Source: JBAWVR01 sp964583845 (GTDB taxonomy: Bacteria > Patescibacteriota > Minisyncoccia > Phycocordibacterales > GWA1-40-21). Taken from it: 14,410 bases of DNA. A program made the position numbers and the translations under genes. The stretch spans positions 1 through 14,410 of the forward strand of contig CAZOXG010000026.1 in assembly GCA_964583845.1 (NCBI GenBank). Direction: 5' to 3'. This document shows positions 12,957 to 14,410 of the stretch, one piece after another; the stretch's first letter is position 1, and the number at the start of each line of letters is the position of its first letter. Under the pieces are notes generated by a model that saw only the letters and a list, made by a program, of their open reading frames with translations, made no database searches and was not told the DNA's origin.

Positions 12957-14410
12957 ATGAGGGGCAGAATATTTTACTCAATTTGTTTTGGATTTATTAT
13001 CGGAATATTTTTCTCGTCCTTTTCCAAGTTTGGTTTTTCTATTTTCTCGTTAACTATCGTTTTAAGTTTTTCGCTTTTACTGTCTCAGATTTTTACTAAA
13101 AATAAGGCCATTATCACATTGATAGCTGTGTTTATAATCTCTTTCGGACTGGGTACTTTACGTTATTCAGTTGCCGATATATCAAGGGGTGAAGCGGTTT
13201 TTGAATTTTTGGAGCAAAAGATAACTGCGGTAGGAGAAGTGATAGATGAACCTCGTTTAACTCAACAAAATCAGCAAATAATTCTCCAGCCGGATAAAAT
13301 CAATGGCCAAAATGTAGCTGAAAATGACAAAATTATAGTTTCAACTGCTAGTTATCCTGTGGTAAATTATGGCGACAAAATATCGGTAACTGGGGTACTA
13401 AAAAAACCAGAAAACTTCAAAAACAATAACAGGACTTTTGATTATGTAAATTATTTATCCAAAGATGACATTTTTTACCAAATTTCATTTGCCAATGTTA
13501 AGGTTGTTTCTTCAGATAATGGATCTTATTTAATTAGTACCTTGTTAAAAATTAAGAACTCTTTTTTAAATTCTATATCAAGGGTTTTACCCGATCCAGA
13601 AAGTTCTTATTTGGGCGGAGTACTTTTGGGGGCAAAAAGTTCACTTCCAAAGGATTGGCAGGAATATTTTAGACTGGCTGGAGTTTCTCATTTGGTGGCT
13701 CTCTCTGGATATAATATCTCGATTGTCGCTGAATATATTGTTTTAATGTTTTCGTTTTTGTCACAACGGTTGGCTTTGAGTTTTGGTGGCTTCGGTATTG
13801 TCTTGTTTGTGTTAATGACCGGTGCCTCCCCTACGGCCATTCGAGCTGGTATTATGGCTTGTTTGGTTATCTGGGCCAAGTTTATCGGACGTCAATACAA
13901 CATTCATCGGGCGATTATTGTGGCGGCCGTACTTTTATTACTGTTTAGTCCCAAGGCTTTGGTTTACGATTTTTCTTTTCAGCTTTCTTTTTTGGCTACT
14001 TTGGGGATTGTATATCTATCGCCAATAGTAAAAGATAAACTTAAATTTATTACCGAACGCTTTAGCTGTCGGGAGATTTTAGCTACGACTATTTCTGCCC
14101 AACTTACAGTGTTGCCATTAATTCTTTACCAAACCGGCTGGTTTTCTTTTGTTTCTCTGTTTGCTAATTTTATGATTTTGCCTTTCGTTCCATTAACTAT
14201 GTTATTCGGTTTTTTGACGGGATTAGCTGGTTTTGCTGGACCGATAATTGCCGGACCTTTAGCTTGGATAACTTACTTGTTGTTACATTATCAGTTGTGG
14301 GTAACTAAATTTTGGGCAACAAAATCTTGGGCTGGAACGCAGATTGATCTTATTGGTCCAGTCACATTATTTATTCTTTACTTGATACTATTTATTTGGA
14401 TATTTAGAAA
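12957..14410 (+). CDS. comEC: ComEC/Rec2-family DNA uptake channel, 3' end cut by the window
   Basis: The inner-membrane channel for single-stranded DNA during natural transformation. The frame from ATG 12957 is open to the window end (484 codons, no stop). The order fits the family. N-terminal hydrophobic helices (about 1-70) are followed by a soluble OB-like segment (about 75-185), containing VGEVIDEPRL and YGDKISVTGVLKKP. The polytopic competence domain then starts near GGVLLGAKSSLPKDWQEYFRLAGVSHLVALSGYNISIV. It also contains TGASPTAIRAGIMACL and FSFQLSFLATLGIVYLSP, both family hallmarks. The later helices and any C-terminal metallo-beta-lactamase-like domain lie outside. No Shine-Dalgarno is visible. 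It is the only uptake gene here; ComEA or pilus genes would be elsewhere. Confidence 0.93.
   Translation, partial: MRGRIFYSICFGFIIGIFFSSFSKFGFSIFSLTIVLSFSLLLSQIFTKNKAIITLIAVFIISFGLGTLRYSVADISRGEAVFEFLEQKITAVGEVIDEPRLTQQNQQIILQPDKINGQNVAENDKIIVSTASYPVVNYGDKISVTGVLKKPENFKNNNRTFDYVNYLSKDDIFYQISFANVKVVSSDNGSYLISTLLKIKNSFLNSISRVLPDPESSYLGGVLLGAKSSLPKDWQEYFRLAGVSHLVALSGYNISIVAEYIVLMFSFLSQRLALSFGGFGIVLFVLMTGASPTAIRAGIMACLVIWAKFIGRQYNIHRAIIVAAVLLLLFSPKALVYDFSFQLSFLATLGIVYLSPIVKDKLKFITERFSCREILATTISAQLTVLPLILYQTGWFSFVSLFANFMILPFVPLTMLFGFLTGLAGFAGPIIAGPLAWITYLLLHYQLWVTKFWATKSWAGTQIDLIGPVTLFILYLILFIWIFR

Noticed and set aside
1..14410. tRNA, rRNA, CRISPR array, transposase, prophage or toxin-antitoxin genes
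   Set aside because: No cloverleaf, rRNA core, repeat-spacer array or recognisable protein of these kinds was seen on either strand; the two unrecognised small genes are single and do not form a toxin-antitoxin pair.

Overview
The window looks like a piece of a Patescibacteria (Candidate Phyla Radiation) chromosome, most likely Parcubacteria-like. This is inferred from gene content and style rather than from a marker gene. The genome is AT-rich. Genes are compact, and most carry no Shine-Dalgarno sequence. One secreted protein has the AWSxNIGWI repeats I associate with this group. The mix of a membrane pyrophosphatase, a shortened MurE-like ligase, a FemAB transferase and ComEC also fits. No rRNA, tRNA, CRISPR array, insertion sequence or phage module was seen.

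Layout. 1-717: a GTAT-rich tract with a probable promoter, a small HExxH putative metallopeptidase (+), and a strong bidirectional terminator. 737-3986: hppA and nusA on the minus strand, read nusA then hppA, from a good sigma70-type promoter near 4060. A terminator-like hairpin sits in the nusA leader. 3987-4290: a 304-bp divergent control region with two inverted repeats and promoters facing both ways. 4291-5925: a secreted protein with four AWS/IGWI-type repeats followed by five four-cysteine modules. 5981-6400: a HIT-family protein (-). 6533-8389: RecJ (+), which carries a translated palindromic repeat just after its DHH motif. 8559-8927: an unrecognised small gene (-) with a perfect Shine-Dalgarno. 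9163-11495: a FemAB/MurE-like pair, probably co-transcribed. 11629-12054: a second unrecognised small gene with a Shine-Dalgarno and its own promoter and terminator. 12133-12849: RNase HI with an extra C-terminal domain. 12957-14410: the start of comEC, cut by the window end.

How the genes fit together. The FemAB transferase and MurE-like ligase belong to peptidoglycan stem and bridge synthesis. RecJ, RNase HI and ComEC concern nucleic acid processing and DNA uptake; a link among the last three is only suggestive. The pyrophosphatase would recover energy from PPi made by biosynthesis. NusA is core transcription machinery.

The most notable observations are: (1) the in-frame palindromic element inside recJ; (2) a recurring arrangement in which a -10 box ends 6-10 nt before the start codon (metallopeptidase, recJ, rnhA, comEC), suggesting leaderless or near-leaderless mRNAs; (3) two compositionally distinct stand-alone small genes that, unlike their neighbours, have strong Shine-Dalgarno sequences; and (4) a repeat-built secreted cysteine-rich protein. 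I do not see a complete, clearly new multi-gene system.
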